Counted from the stretch's first letter, positions 53,201 to 63,000 are shown. The stretch is DNA of 64,000 nt from USCg-Taylor sp050740455 (GCA_050740455.1 JBOIDF010000004.1:30922-94921), one strand, 5' to 3'. Notes: generated from the letters alone by a model not told the origin. Numbers and translations are program-made.

Positions 53201-53594
53201 GCTCACCGACGGCAGCATCCTCGGCGGCGGAGACCCGCAATCCGGCGGCGCGCCGACGCCGCACGAGCGCTTCTTCCCCGATTACTTTGACATGCTGCGG
53301 CCGGTGATCAGCGCCGCGCCGGCGGCGATCAACTACGGCGGCAACTTTACGATCAACACGCCCAACGCGATTGACATCACCGAGGTCGTGCTCCTGCGTG
53401 CCGGCGCCGTCACGCATGGCTTCAACATGTCACAACGCGGCATCGAATTGGTGATCGCTGGCCTCGGCGCCGGCACCTTGAACGTCGAGGCGCCGCCGCA
53501 GGCCAACCTGGCGCCGCCGGGCTGGTACCTGCTGTTCATCTTGAACGCCAGCCGCGTGCCGTCGATGGGACGCTGGGTGCGCGTGACCCCGTGA
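50226..53594 (+). CDS. Transthyretin-like / multicopper oxidase / galactose-oxidase-like fusion
   Basis: 1,122 aa with an AAGGAGG ribosome site and no signal peptide. Residues ~1-100 are a transthyretin-like domain (RGRVIDQFTDDGIAGVRVEA). Residues ~130-650 are cupredoxin domains with copper-ligand motifs HSLHAHG (~222), FHDHTHHMDM (~278), FCRHHPEM (~435), HNFHPHAMRW (~541) and FHCHVHHHMMNGM (~609). Residues ~680-1020 are kelch-type propeller repeats and ~1020-1122 a DUF1929-like C-terminal domain, as in galactose/glyoxal oxidase. Counterparts of the galactose-oxidase copper ligands appear to be Tyr786, Tyr986, His987 and His1064. The crosslinking Cys seems replaced by Ser740 (DMWSAE). A secreted route is not evident. 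It is 70 bp upstream of the tyrosinase gene. Confidence 0.85.
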   Translation: MRYEIRGRVIDQFTDDGIAGVRVEAWDKDFGLDDYLGSATTIGDGSFSISFDDSAFRDIFFDNWPDFYFKVYCYNELLASTEDSVLWNVKRPQVGVTIKAHHPKPPVCDERHIYLKIERIENYSPVKPQDKVVPPVQYGRDCMRNHGHENGLIPQAEIDARSLPAVLYREYLDSGYLIPKPDKLITADINEPAYMHRVPGTVIYTRPCQRLKIHVWNTDDVSHSLHAHGLRYGIDSDGSWPFGTEAAHHGGRSDAICPGQIWTYTFDVPDNALGAWPFHDHTHHMDMKIDQGLFGGIVVLGPCDRPPRRFRFPWHLLRAVYLDIERLERLPVFIDKRLPEKFEFEEETVVPLAPHIHARRLKDATRQRLLQHLDFLEEFTLKELALPRRIVNTDHVPVFFHVMSNPDAKPVFDTDDIEELGGEAEIVFDTVGDFEYFCRHHPEMTGVVHVVPGGPTPVSVTIVGGPPMAFSPAEITVGVGGTVKWINDSDFHHTVTSKQGAAMATHCINGRGFVGNTPTIAGRSGQRIRWYVFNLDTSPTWHNFHPHAMRWKFGGEYFDIRSMGPAESFVVEAEIPPVLLVTAHEEKAQLPEHRPPGAKLYRLKGDFVFHCHVHHHMMNGMVGLVRARQSLWLTDDMAHEISHRTGLPLDDGSNACPDVDPHPCHGHGTGRWEEMPGAPEKAFMHSVLLPNTQRVLYWGYTGADQSRVWDYSTPAGSYLLPANQPADDPVLGVADSDMWSAEHTVLDTAAGTVLIHGGFSPNKSFSFDPASLTWTRVADTAHDRFYSTTLTLGDGRAATLYGSASKSIEIYTHGAGWAAPIAMPAGMNHHQYYPWTYLLPDGGLFIAGPHDPTHRFDLAAPAAAESFATIHGNRSTGGEKGTSVLLMMRPPDYKPIGYIMGGNPAATQKTAEMIDLSAAAPAWTGLPDMNLARAEQFTATLLPDGRVFIAGGISGGADGGLCEIFDPRNPGAGWVVGPPMKYVRTYHSSFILLTDGSILGGGDPQSGGAPTPHERFFPDYFDMLRPVISAAPAAINYGGNFTINTPNAIDITEVVLLRAGAVTHGFNMSQRGIELVIAGLGAGTLNVEAPPQANLAPPGWYLLFILNASRVPSMGRWVRVTP

Positions 53595-53664
53595 CCATCG
53601 CAGCCGAGGTGATTGCGGCCTGTAACCGCTTAACTCTATTTACCACTAAGGAAAGCAAGAGATT

Positions 53665-56600
53665 ATGGGAATCCGAAAGAATATTCTTTACATGACGTCC
53701 GTCGAGCGTGACCTGTTCTTCGAGGCGCTGCTCAAAATGAAGGCGAATATCGTCAATCAAATGGCGGACCCGGCCGATCAGTATAGCGTGTACGACCAGT
53801 TCGCATCGCTACACTGGGCTGTGTTCAACGTATCGCTGAACCAGAATGGCCCTTTCCTCAATGCCGGTCATCAAGGCCCAGCGTTCCTCTCCTGGCATCG
53901 TGAGTTGCTTCGCCGCTTTGAGATCGCCCTGCAGGCCGAAGTGCCAGGCGTGATGCTTCCCTATTGGGATTGGTCGCCCGCAGTGTTTACCGACACGCTC
54001 CTGGGGCCGAACGGCGGTGTCAACGGAGTCGGCGGCGGCGTGGTGCGCACGGGCTGGTTCGCGTTTGACCGTCCTGGTACCGGAGTGAACACCACACCGC
54101 TCCCTGCGTGGTGGCCGGCAGCGTTGCAGGGATGGCGCATCCGTCCGGATCTTGATGACACGAACCAGGGCACCACGTTGCGCCGATTCTTCGGGCAGTC
54201 CAATGGCGATACTCTGCCGACGCAAAGTGACGTTGTCGCTCTCCTTGCGATTACGGCGGCCAACCCGGCGAACGCGGCACAGCGGCAAACAGCCGCAGCG
54301 AATTTCCGGACTGCGTTAGAACAAGGTGGGTTTGGAGTCACGTCGTCGCACAATGAGGTGCACCGTTACATAGGCGGCCACATGGGTGCGGCCATGTCAA
54401 CCAATGATCCGATCTTTTGGCTACACCATTGCAACATCGATCGCCTCTGGGGTATGTGGCAGCTCGACGGTCACGCCGGCCCAAATTGGTTTCCAGTGTC
54501 CGCAGTGCAGGGACACGCGCCCGCCCACTCGATGTGGCCGTGGGTAGGCAATGTGCCGTACTTCATCGGAAACCAAACACCCACGTTTTACTTCCCCAAC
54601 TTCGGCAATGTCATCCGCACCAACGCCGACCTGCTCGACCACCACGCGCAAGGCTACGCGTACGACACCGAGCCGGTGCTTGGGATCGCGCTGGATCGTT
54701 CGGGCAGCATGGTCGGCGCGAGCACCGATCCTTTCAACATGGGCACGGCGACTACGAAGTGGGAGCTCGCGAAGCTGGGAGTTCAGAACCTCATGGCGGA
54801 TTGCGAGGCAGCTTATGCCGCAGGAGAGGCGTACGTGATCGGAGGGGTTCACACCTTCACGACGAGCGGCGGGAGCAATGAGGTAGACCCGGTGATTGCG
54901 GGCAAGCCTTATGGTCTTATCCGTGCCGGCGCCAATTACCCGGAAGCGTACCCTGCCGCGGACGTGAATACCGGCCTCACGGCCACCGCCCCGAGCGGCG
55001 CGACGCCCCTCGCAGCAGCACTCAGCGAAACCTATTTCGATGTCGTCCGACCACCGTCCAATGCACTGCCAGCGGATGACACTCGCTATCTGGCGTTTCT
55101 CACCGACGGAAAGGAGACCGCAGCACCGTTTCTCAACACACTGGCGGCAAATCAATTCTCCGACACGTACATCTTCGGCATGGGCTTCGGTAGCGGCACC
55201 GGATGGGACGGCGTTGATTACGCGACGATCGATACCATCGTTTCCAAAGGAAAGACCCCACCGCCGGCGCTTGGTCTCACCCAGGTCTTTCAGGGCGAGA
55301 CGATGGGTGCGATCGACAAGTTCTACAGCAATACGATCGCTGGCGTCATTGGGTACACGCCCATAATGGATCCACGCTTTGAACTCTTTCCCGGCGAAGA
55401 GGTTCACCTCCCCTTTTGGACGACCAGCGCCGACGACGGAGTATTCATCACGGTTCTGCGCGGCAACGACGACCTCCACTGCTGGCACATCGCGCTCATG
55501 TCTCCCGATGGCGGCCGCTATCATGAATCCAGCGCTTCGCCGTATTTCATAACCATCCAGCGGCGCGGGCGACGCGACACGATTTTTCTTCGCCGCAACC
55601 TCGCCGCTGACTCGCGCTGGATCGGTCGCTGGTTTCTACATCTCGCGTACTGTCCGCCGGGCCACGTACATCCGGACGATCACGAACACGAGGGCGGTGC
55701 CGAGCACGCCGAGGATCATAGGGAGACAGTGTTCGGTGGCATGATCATGCCGACCACGTGGGACCTGATCGTGCCAGCGAGTGCGCCGCCACTGGCGGGA
55801 CCGGTGTTTGCACAATACAACGTGCCCAAAGCCGAACGCGTGTCGACTCGCGTTCTGGCGAGCCGCATTCTGCCCACAGTGGGAGGGCCGGCCGTGGCGG
55901 AGCCGTTTCCGCCCGCAATGCCCGTCATCGTGAACCTCTACGCGAAAACCACACTTCACGTGGTTCTGCAGTTTGACGGGTCACCACGTTTTGCCGGCGA
56001 TGCACTAAGGCTCAAGTTGCGCGTCAAGGATGACGATGGCGGACAAATACAGAACATGCGGGCGTACGGACGCGTCATCGCACCAGGCAGCCCAATAGGG
56101 GCTGCGTTTCGCGACCAGAAAACGATCTCGCTCGCGCAACGCAAGAAATACGTTCTGCGCACGGGAGAAGGATTGCTGTTCGACGAACTGCGATTTCTGG
56201 CGGATTACGAGCGGGCGAAACCAGGAGTATTTGCGCCGCGAGATGAACAGCTTGTACTGCGGGGAAAAGGCGAAGATCTTAGCTTCGAGTCGCACATAGA
56301 GAAGACGGAAGTTTCCGGGGCTTACCGAGTGGGCGCGTACTTCGAAGGATTCCTGATCCGTCCCGGACGGCCTCCGGAATACTTTGTGCGCATGGTGTCG
56401 GCCGAGACCTCGTTGAGCGTGCGGCTCGATCACGTTCGATCGCAACCAAAGCTCCGTTGGGTTGGGGCGCGTCAATTCCAAGTGACGTTCACACCGATGG
56501 ACCGCTTTGGGAATCTTCTTTCGCCGACGAGCGTAACTATGCCAACGCTTCGTTTGAAGGGGCGCGAACTGCGGGTGGCTCATGAGAACCTACTCGACGG

Positions 56601-56778
56601 CAGCCACCGTCTGGTCGTCACACTGCTCGCCGGAGACGCTCGGCCCAAAGGGCAAAGCGTGAAACTAGCGGCGAAAGCTAAGTTCGATGGGCCGGGCGGT
56701 GCCTTCGAAGTCGAGCGGGGAGAAGCCCTGCGGTTGTCACTCGACGTTGCCGGGCAGATGCTACCGATTTCGGTCTGA
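53665..56778 (+). CDS. Tyrosinase-VWA fusion protein
   Basis: 1,037 aa, no signal peptide. Residues ~40-300 are a tyrosinase (type 3 dicopper) domain: CuA His50, His69 and His78 (GHQGPAFLSWHRELLRRFE), CuB His229, His233 and the His254-His255 pair (HNEVHR, DPIFWLHHCNIDRLW). Residues ~338-530 are a von Willebrand A domain with a complete MIDAS (Asp344, Ser346, Ser348 in ALDRSGSMVG; the Thr in SGATPLAAAL; the Asp in LTDGKET). The remaining ~470 residues are beta-rich, with one His/Glu/Asp-rich stretch (HVHPDDHEHEGGAEHAEDH, ~672-690) that could bind metal. It should oxidise phenols or catechols; the VWA may mediate assembly or target binding (inference). Confidence 0.85.
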   Translation: MGIRKNILYMTSVERDLFFEALLKMKANIVNQMADPADQYSVYDQFASLHWAVFNVSLNQNGPFLNAGHQGPAFLSWHRELLRRFEIALQAEVPGVMLPYWDWSPAVFTDTLLGPNGGVNGVGGGVVRTGWFAFDRPGTGVNTTPLPAWWPAALQGWRIRPDLDDTNQGTTLRRFFGQSNGDTLPTQSDVVALLAITAANPANAAQRQTAAANFRTALEQGGFGVTSSHNEVHRYIGGHMGAAMSTNDPIFWLHHCNIDRLWGMWQLDGHAGPNWFPVSAVQGHAPAHSMWPWVGNVPYFIGNQTPTFYFPNFGNVIRTNADLLDHHAQGYAYDTEPVLGIALDRSGSMVGASTDPFNMGTATTKWELAKLGVQNLMADCEAAYAAGEAYVIGGVHTFTTSGGSNEVDPVIAGKPYGLIRAGANYPEAYPAADVNTGLTATAPSGATPLAAALSETYFDVVRPPSNALPADDTRYLAFLTDGKETAAPFLNTLAANQFSDTYIFGMGFGSGTGWDGVDYATIDTIVSKGKTPPPALGLTQVFQGETMGAIDKFYSNTIAGVIGYTPIMDPRFELFPGEEVHLPFWTTSADDGVFITVLRGNDDLHCWHIALMSPDGGRYHESSASPYFITIQRRGRRDTIFLRRNLAADSRWIGRWFLHLAYCPPGHVHPDDHEHEGGAEHAEDHRETVFGGMIMPTTWDLIVPASAPPLAGPVFAQYNVPKAERVSTRVLASRILPTVGGPAVAEPFPPAMPVIVNLYAKTTLHVVLQFDGSPRFAGDALRLKLRVKDDDGGQIQNMRAYGRVIAPGSPIGAAFRDQKTISLAQRKKYVLRTGEGLLFDELRFLADYERAKPGVFAPRDEQLVLRGKGEDLSFESHIEKTEVSGAYRVGAYFEGFLIRPGRPPEYFVRMVSAETSLSVRLDHVRSQPKLRWVGARQFQVTFTPMDRFGNLLSPTSVTMPTLRLKGRELRVAHENLLDGSHRLVVTLLAGDARPKGQSVKLAAKAKFDGPGGAFEVERGEALRLSLDVAGQMLPISV

Positions 56779-57252
56779 CAATGTGCGCGTGAAGGATGAT
56801 GCAAGCACGGCACTCACTAATTGCAAGAGTAAAAGGCCTTGACTTTGGCAACATACCAATCTTTTCGAACTCTTGGTAAGGACACGTCTTCAGAACACGT
56901 GAGCCCGATGGCGCCTAACCCATAAGGAAGGGGTAGCAGGAAAAGGGAGGCCGTGATCCGGAGCAAACACCGGGCGCTGCAGCGCGGGCCTTTGCAAGTT
57001 GCTATGGGCTACACATGGGCTGGGGATCGTGTCGAGCCGGGTGGTCCGACGTTTGTGGGCATCAATGAGCGGCGGCGGATGCGCCGTGAGCTGTGGAAAC
57101 GCAGTGGCTGGACCGGGTACGCGAGACCGGGTTGGAAAACCGCTTCACGGTGCCGAGGAGCGAGGGGCGACCGATTACCAGCCTCATGAATCCCTGAGAG
57201 GATCCCCTGGTGTCTGACCACGTTTTGTTCACTTAACAAGCAACGGGTTTCT
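56779..57252. other. 474-bp region without a supported gene
   Basis: Short open frames (such as 56953-57189) lack coding character. The stretch 56895-57200 contains several short GC-rich inverted repeats and GGAAGGGGTAGCAGG and GGAGGCCGTGATCCGG elements that remind me of structured group II intron RNA, but no intron boundary or domain V hairpin can be recognised. No terminator for the tyrosinase gene is clear. Confidence 0.4.
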
Positions 57253-59262
57253 CTATTGCGCCAATTTCTCCAATAACTCGTCCTCGGAAAGAACTGCTAC
57301 ACCGAGCTCGCGGGCCCGCACGGCTTTGGTCCCGGGATCGGTTCCCACGACGACGAAGCTCGTCTGGCGCGACACGCTCGCGCTGACCTTGGCGCCAAGA
57401 GCAACGAGGCGCTCGGCTGCCTGTTCGCGGCTCATCGATGCGAGTGCCCCAGTGAGGACAAATGTCAAGCCCTCCAGAGGTCGACGGATCGTATCGGCCT
57501 GTTCTTGCCATCGCATTCCCGCTTGTTGCAAACGCGCGATGATGTCGAGGTTCTTAGGATTGCTAAAAAATTCGGCGATGTGGTTCGCGATGGTCGGGCC
57601 GATATCCGCCACGGCTTCGAGCTTCGCGACGCTCGCCGCGCGCATCGCATCGAGCGAGCCGAAATGCGCCGCGAGGGTCCGGGCCGTGGCTTCCCCCACA
57701 TCCGTGATGCCGAGAGCATAGAGGAACCGCGCCAAGGTTGTGCTCTTGCTCTTCTCCAGGGCGGCGACCAGGTTATGGGCGGATTTTGAACCCATGCGAT
57801 CGAGATCCGCGATCTCCGCTTCATTGAGCTTATAAAGATCGGCGACATCCTTGACCTTACCTGCCGTCACCAATTGCTCGACTAATTTATCGCCCAAACC
57901 CTGGATGTCGAGGGCGCGCCGCGAGGCGAAGTGCAAGATGGCCTGAACGCGCTGCGCCGGACAGCGCAAGGAGCCGCTGCACCGCGACACCGCTTCGCCC
58001 GCCTTACGCACGGCGGGCGCATCGCATACCGGGCAGCGATCCGGGATCCGAAAGGGCCGCGCGCCGGTCGGACGATACTCCAGCAGAACACGCACAATCT
58101 CGGGAATCACATCTCCGGCCCTGCGCACCGCCACGGTGTCGCCGACGCGCACATCCTTGCGATCGATCTCATCCTGATTGTGCAAGGTCGCATTGGTCAC
58201 CGTCGCGCCGCCGACAAAAACAGGATCGAGCCGCGCGACCGGCGTGAGCGCACCGCTACGCCCTACTTGCACCTCGATGGCGAGGACCCGGGTGGTTTGC
58301 TCCTCGGGCGCAAACTTATAAGCAAGCGCCCAGCGCGGCGCCCGCGCGACATAACCGAGCAGCGCGCGCTGACGCAGATCGTTGACCTTGTAGACCACAC
58401 CGTCCATGTCGTAGGGGAGCTGCGCGCGTTGACGCTCCATCGCCTCGAAATAGCGCAGACACCCCTGCACCCCCCGAACGACCGCGGCTTCGCCGGAGAC
58501 CCGCAAACCCCAGGTTTTGAATTGACGCAAGAGGTGATCGTGCCTACCCGGGATCTCCCCGCCGTCGACCTTCCCCGCGCCATAGCAAAAAATCGTCAGG
58601 GGGCGGTGGGCGGTTATCCGTGAATCGAGTTGCCGCAGGCTGCCCGCGGCCGCATTGCGCGGGTTTGAAAATACCTTGGCGCCGGCGGCCCGCTGCTGTT
58701 CGTTCAGCGCTTGGAATCCCTGTCTCGTCATATGCACTTCACCGCGGACTTCAAGCACTCGCGGATACCCGGCGCCGAGCAGGCGTAACGGGATGCTCGG
58801 GATCGTGCGCACGTTCCGCGTCACGTCTTCGCCGCGCATCCCGTCGCCACGGGTCGCGGCTCGAGCAAGTACGCCCTCTATATACAGTATGCTGACGGCA
58901 AGGCCGTCGAGCTTGGGCTCGGCGCTGTATTCCACCTCCTCCACGCCCAAGGTTCCGCGCACCCGCCGATCGAAGGCCACGAGATCGGCAGGCATGAACG
59001 CGTTGCCGAGCGACAGCATCGGGATCTCATGCACGATCTCGCCGAATTCCGCTAGCGGCTCGGCGCCCACGCGCTGGGTGGGAGATCCGGCTACGATGAG
59101 ATCCGGATGCTGCGCTTCCAGCGCCTTCAGTTCACGCATGAAACCGTCGAACTCGGCATCGGAGACGAGCGGATCATCGAGCACATGGTAGCGGTAATTA
59201 TGCGTGTCAATCAGTTCGCGGAGCTCGCAAACGCGTGCCGCCGTTCGGCTATCGGTGGGCAT
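57253..59262 (-). CDS. ligA: NAD-dependent DNA ligase
   Basis: 669 aa from ATG 59262, overlapping the zipA stop by 14 bases; the open frame extends further inside zipA, so this ATG is chosen by length (LigA is ~670 aa) and by the conserved start ELRELIDTHNYRYHVLDDP. The adenylated Lys117 lies in EPKLDGLA. An OB-fold, the C4 zinc finger (CPVCDAP to CSGSLRCPAQ), the helix-hairpin-helix repeats and a C-terminal BRCT domain (LTFVLTGALASMSREQAAE) follow in normal order. It seals nicks in replication and repair. Confidence 0.97.
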   Translation of the reverse strand: MPTDSRTAARVCELRELIDTHNYRYHVLDDPLVSDAEFDGFMRELKALEAQHPDLIVAGSPTQRVGAEPLAEFGEIVHEIPMLSLGNAFMPADLVAFDRRVRGTLGVEEVEYSAEPKLDGLAVSILYIEGVLARAATRGDGMRGEDVTRNVRTIPSIPLRLLGAGYPRVLEVRGEVHMTRQGFQALNEQQRAAGAKVFSNPRNAAAGSLRQLDSRITAHRPLTIFCYGAGKVDGGEIPGRHDHLLRQFKTWGLRVSGEAAVVRGVQGCLRYFEAMERQRAQLPYDMDGVVYKVNDLRQRALLGYVARAPRWALAYKFAPEEQTTRVLAIEVQVGRSGALTPVARLDPVFVGGATVTNATLHNQDEIDRKDVRVGDTVAVRRAGDVIPEIVRVLLEYRPTGARPFRIPDRCPVCDAPAVRKAGEAVSRCSGSLRCPAQRVQAILHFASRRALDIQGLGDKLVEQLVTAGKVKDVADLYKLNEAEIADLDRMGSKSAHNLVAALEKSKSTTLARFLYALGITDVGEATARTLAAHFGSLDAMRAASVAKLEAVADIGPTIANHIAEFFSNPKNLDIIARLQQAGMRWQEQADTIRRPLEGLTFVLTGALASMSREQAAERLVALGAKVSASVSRQTSFVVVGTDPGTKAVRARELGVAVLSEDELLEKLAQ

Positions 59263-60004
59263 CCGCCACGAGCTTCCGCATCCCATCGACGGCCGCGCGC
59301 GCGAGCGGCCGGTGTTCGCCATCGCGCAGCTCACCCCCCAACCGCTCTTGCAGGCGTTGCGCCGTGTTGAGCATAAGCTCGAATGCCACGCTCCCGTCGG
59401 CCGGCGCCGGAAGACGCATGAACATGACCAGGCCCGCGGTCTCGTGAGTGCGGATGTTCTCGAGGTCGAAATTACCGGGTTCAAGCATATTGGCAAGGCA
59501 AAAAAGACTTTGTCGCGACGCTATGCCTGCGAGGCCGTAATGATGAAACACGCCCATGTCGCCATAGCGCAGCCCAACCGCCTCGGCAGCATCCCGAACC
59601 GCGACGCCGCGATAACTCTCGCCCGCGGGGGCAGTAAGAAATAGCGCCAGTATCTTCTCCGGTTCCGGCGCTTTGTCCGCTTTGGGATCTGGCGGGGCGG
59701 CGTCGGTTGCGGGCTGGGTGAAGCGTTCGCGGCCACGCAGCGCTCGGCCGATGCGGGACTGAGACGTACGTCCGTCGCGCCTTTCCACTATCAGCTCATT
59801 GAGATCGGCGAGTGTCCGGGTGTAATCAACGCCCTCTTTTCGTTCGAGCGACATCGGCGGCGCGTCGAGCGGCGGTTGCTCTCGCCGGCGGCGCCGGGTA
59901 AAGCGCTTCAAGCGGTTGCCCTTCTGCGACGCCGTACCCCACCAATAGATCGCCGCGAGAATGACGAGCCCGATCACCACCAAGCTCAAGCGCAGGCCGT
60001 TCAT
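59249..60004 (-). CDS. zipA: Cell division protein ZipA
   Basis: 251 aa. An N-terminal membrane anchor (LRLSLVVIGLVILAAIYWWG) is followed by a basic stretch, a charged linker shorter than in E. coli, and the FtsZ-binding ZipA C-terminal domain (ILALFLTAPAGESYRGVAVR, YGDMGVFHHYGLAG, LFCLANMLEPGNFDLENI). It tethers FtsZ to the inner membrane. It lies one base after the smc stop and overlaps ligA; smc-zipA-ligA is a conserved gammaproteobacterial arrangement. Confidence 0.95.
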   Translation of the reverse strand: MNGLRLSLVVIGLVILAAIYWWGTASQKGNRLKRFTRRRRREQPPLDAPPMSLERKEGVDYTRTLADLNELIVERRDGRTSQSRIGRALRGRERFTQPATDAAPPDPKADKAPEPEKILALFLTAPAGESYRGVAVRDAAEAVGLRYGDMGVFHHYGLAGIASRQSLFCLANMLEPGNFDLENIRTHETAGLVMFMRLPAPADGSVAFELMLNTAQRLQERLGGELRDGEHRPLARAAVDGMRKLVADAHR

Positions 60005-60005
60005 T

Positions 60006-63000
60006 TCACGCCGTTGCCGCGAGCCGCACCGCTGTGTCGATATCCACGGCCACGAGCCGTGAGACGCCCGCTTCCTGCATGGTGACCCCGATGAGGCGTT
60101 CGGCGATCTCCATGGTGGTTTTATTGTGAGTCACGAATAGGAACTGCACACTCTCCGACATCGCGCGTAGCATGTCGCAAAGATGCACGGCATTGGCATC
60201 GTCGAGCGGCGCGTCCACCTCGTCGAGGAGACAGAACGGCGCCGGGTTGAGCTCGAAGATCGCAAACACCAATGCGAGCGCCGTTAATGCCTTCTCACCG
60301 CTCGAGAGCAGATGCACCGTCGTGTTGCGTTTGCCCGGAGGGCGCGCCATCAACGTGATTCCCGTTGCCAAGAGGTCATCGTCGGTCAACTCCAAATACG
60401 CCTGCCCGCCGCCGAAGAGCCGCGGGAACATCGACTGTAAGCGCAAATTGACCGCCTCGAATACCTCTTTAAACCGGCCGCGCGTCTCCCGATCCATCCG
60501 CCGTATGGCATCGTCCAAGGTCGCCAGCGCTTCGCTGAGATCGGCGTGTTGATCGTCGAGGTACTTCTTGCGCGCGCTCAGTTGCTGGAACTCGTCCACC
60601 GCCGCTAGATTGATTGGGCCGAGCCGCTCGATGCGGCTCTCGATGTGGCGTAGGCGCTCTTGCCAAGCGTCCGGATTGGCCTCGGCGGGGAGGCCGGGTA
60701 GCAAGTGCTCCATGGTATGACCGGTCGGAGCGAGCAAGTCGCGCTGGGTCTGCATCCGCACTCGCAAGCTTTCCTCGTGCACGCGTGCTTGCTCGAGCAC
60801 ATCGCGCAGCCCCTGAAGGCCCCCTTCGGTCTCGGCGCGGCGCTCCGCGCCTTCCCGCAAACGGGCATCGAGCGCCTGCAGGTCCGCGCGCGCTTGGGCC
60901 AGTTCCGCTTCCACCCCTAGCCGCTCTTCCAAGGTTTGTTGCAATGCTTTCGTGAGATCGCCGCGGGGCTGCGCGGCCTCCTCGAGCGCGGCCAGCAACT
61001 CGCCGCGGCGCACGCTCATTTGCTCGACTTGGAGGCGATTGCGATTAAAGCCTTGCTCTAGGGATCTGCAACGCGCGCGCAGCGACTCCAGCCGCAGCGC
61101 CATCTCGTACATGCGTTCGCGAGCGCCTTGCCACTCGTCCTTCGCGCCTTGCAACAGCGCTTTTTGTTGCTCCCGGCTCGTGGTGACCTCGGCCCGCCGG
61201 GCTGCGAGCGCGTCCAGGTCCCGGCGTATCGATTCCAAGCGAACCTCCGCCGCCTCGAGCTCGGCCGTGCCGGCCCGATCGCGTCCTTCGAGCCCACGCA
61301 ACTCCGCGCCCAGGGTTTCGTTGCGCAGCCGAATGTGCTCATCTTCCGCTTGACGCACCGCGATCTTTTCCCTTGCACTCCCGATCCGCCCTTGCGCATC
61401 GATGAGGTGTTCTTCCAGGGATCGGATTGCTTCCTCCGCTTCGGCCAACGCCCGCCGCGTGCCCGCCATGCGCGCCGCGCACCCATCGGCCTGGTCCGCT
61501 AACCCGTGCTCGCGTTCCAAGGCGGCATCGAGGTCCTTTTGCACGCGCAGGGCACTGCCGTCCTCGCCCTCCGCGCGCTTTAATTTCATCCAGTTGCAGC
61601 CGAGCCACACGCCGCCACGCGTCACGACCGACTCTCCGGAACGCAAACGCGGCCGTAAGGACAGTGCCGCCGGCACATCTTCGGCGAGATACACGCCCCC
61701 CAGAAGACAGGTGATGGGATGCGGTCCTCCCACCCGGCTCAGCAGTAACTCCGCGGCAAGAGGTTCCGGACCTGGGTCTTTGCATTCGCCATCCGCCGAT
61801 TCGAGAGCGCAGAGCAGCCCTTGGCCATAGGTATTAAGTTTATTAGAAATTGTCTCAATTGTTTTAAATACAAAAGCATTAATAAAGTCACCCAGGACCA
61901 TCTCCAGCGCCGGCTCCCAGCCCGGATCGACGGCAAGCTCCTGGGCCACGCGCCCGGGGTTCACGACCCCCTGGGATTCCAGCCAGGCACGCGCCGCGCC
62001 GAGATCAACGCCCGCCTGGCCGTCGCGCAACGCTTCCAATGACGCCCGCCGCCCGATCGCGGCTTGCAACTGGGTCTGCAAATCATGTAATTCGCTGCTC
62101 AGGAGATCGCGCCGCTCGCGCAACTCTCCGATCGAGGCCTGAAGCTCGGCTTTTCGGGCTTGCAAGTGCTGGTAGGACGATTCGAGCCCGGCGAGATCGC
62201 TGCCGAGCGAGTCCAGGGACGAAACCTCTTCCCGCGAAGCCAAGGCACTGAGGTCAGACCGTAACTCCCGCAGCCGCTCGCGAGTCGCTCCGAGGCTTTG
62301 GCTTACGTGCTGAACACGCGCGTCCTCCGCGCTCTCGGCGCGGGAGAGCTGCGTCGCCTCCTCGCCAAGGGTATCCAACGCCGTTTGCAGTGTTTGCAGC
62401 TGGGCCTCTTGCGCCAGCAGCCGCGCCGCGGCTTCCCGCTCTTGCCTTGATGCGCGCCCATGCTGCGGGACAAGGTATTCGATCTCCGTCTTCAAGCTTG
62501 CGCACGCCTGCTCGTCCGTTACCGTTTGTCCCTCCGCCCGCGCGAGGTCCTGTCCGAGGCGTTCCAGCCCCTGTTCCAATGCCTGCTGGCGATCCTCGGC
62601 GTGCTGGATCGCTTGCTCCAAGCGCGCAATTTCAGCCCCGCTGCTGTAATAACGCGCTTGCACCTGATTAAAACCGTCATTCGCCGCAGCTCGCGCTTGA
62701 CGGGTCTGCTCTGTCTCGAGCTCGATCTCGCGAAGTTGCGCCATCGCGGCGTCCACGGCCAACGTGCGCGCTTGAGTCACCAAGCGGTGTTCGTTGTCTT
62801 CACGCTCAAGCTGGCGGTAGGTAAGTGCTATCGATTCCGCCCGCAACCGCCGTTCCTCATCTCTCAAGCGCTGAAACTTCTCGGCGGCGCGCGCTTGCTG
62901 CTGGAGCTTGGAGATCTGCTTTTCCAACTCGTCGCGGATATCGGTGAGGCGAGCAATATTGCCCTTAGCGTCGCGGATCCGAGCCTCGGTCTCTTTCCGG

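Noticed and set aside
51714..53417. 567-aa open frame antisense to the same gene
   Set aside because: Low-complexity Arg/Val/Gly composition and no start context; a shadow of the GC-rich sense gene.
56895..57220. Possible group II intron or other structured RNA
   Set aside because: Some segments are suggestive, but no 5' GUGYG boundary, domain V hairpin or intron-encoded protein can be recognised.
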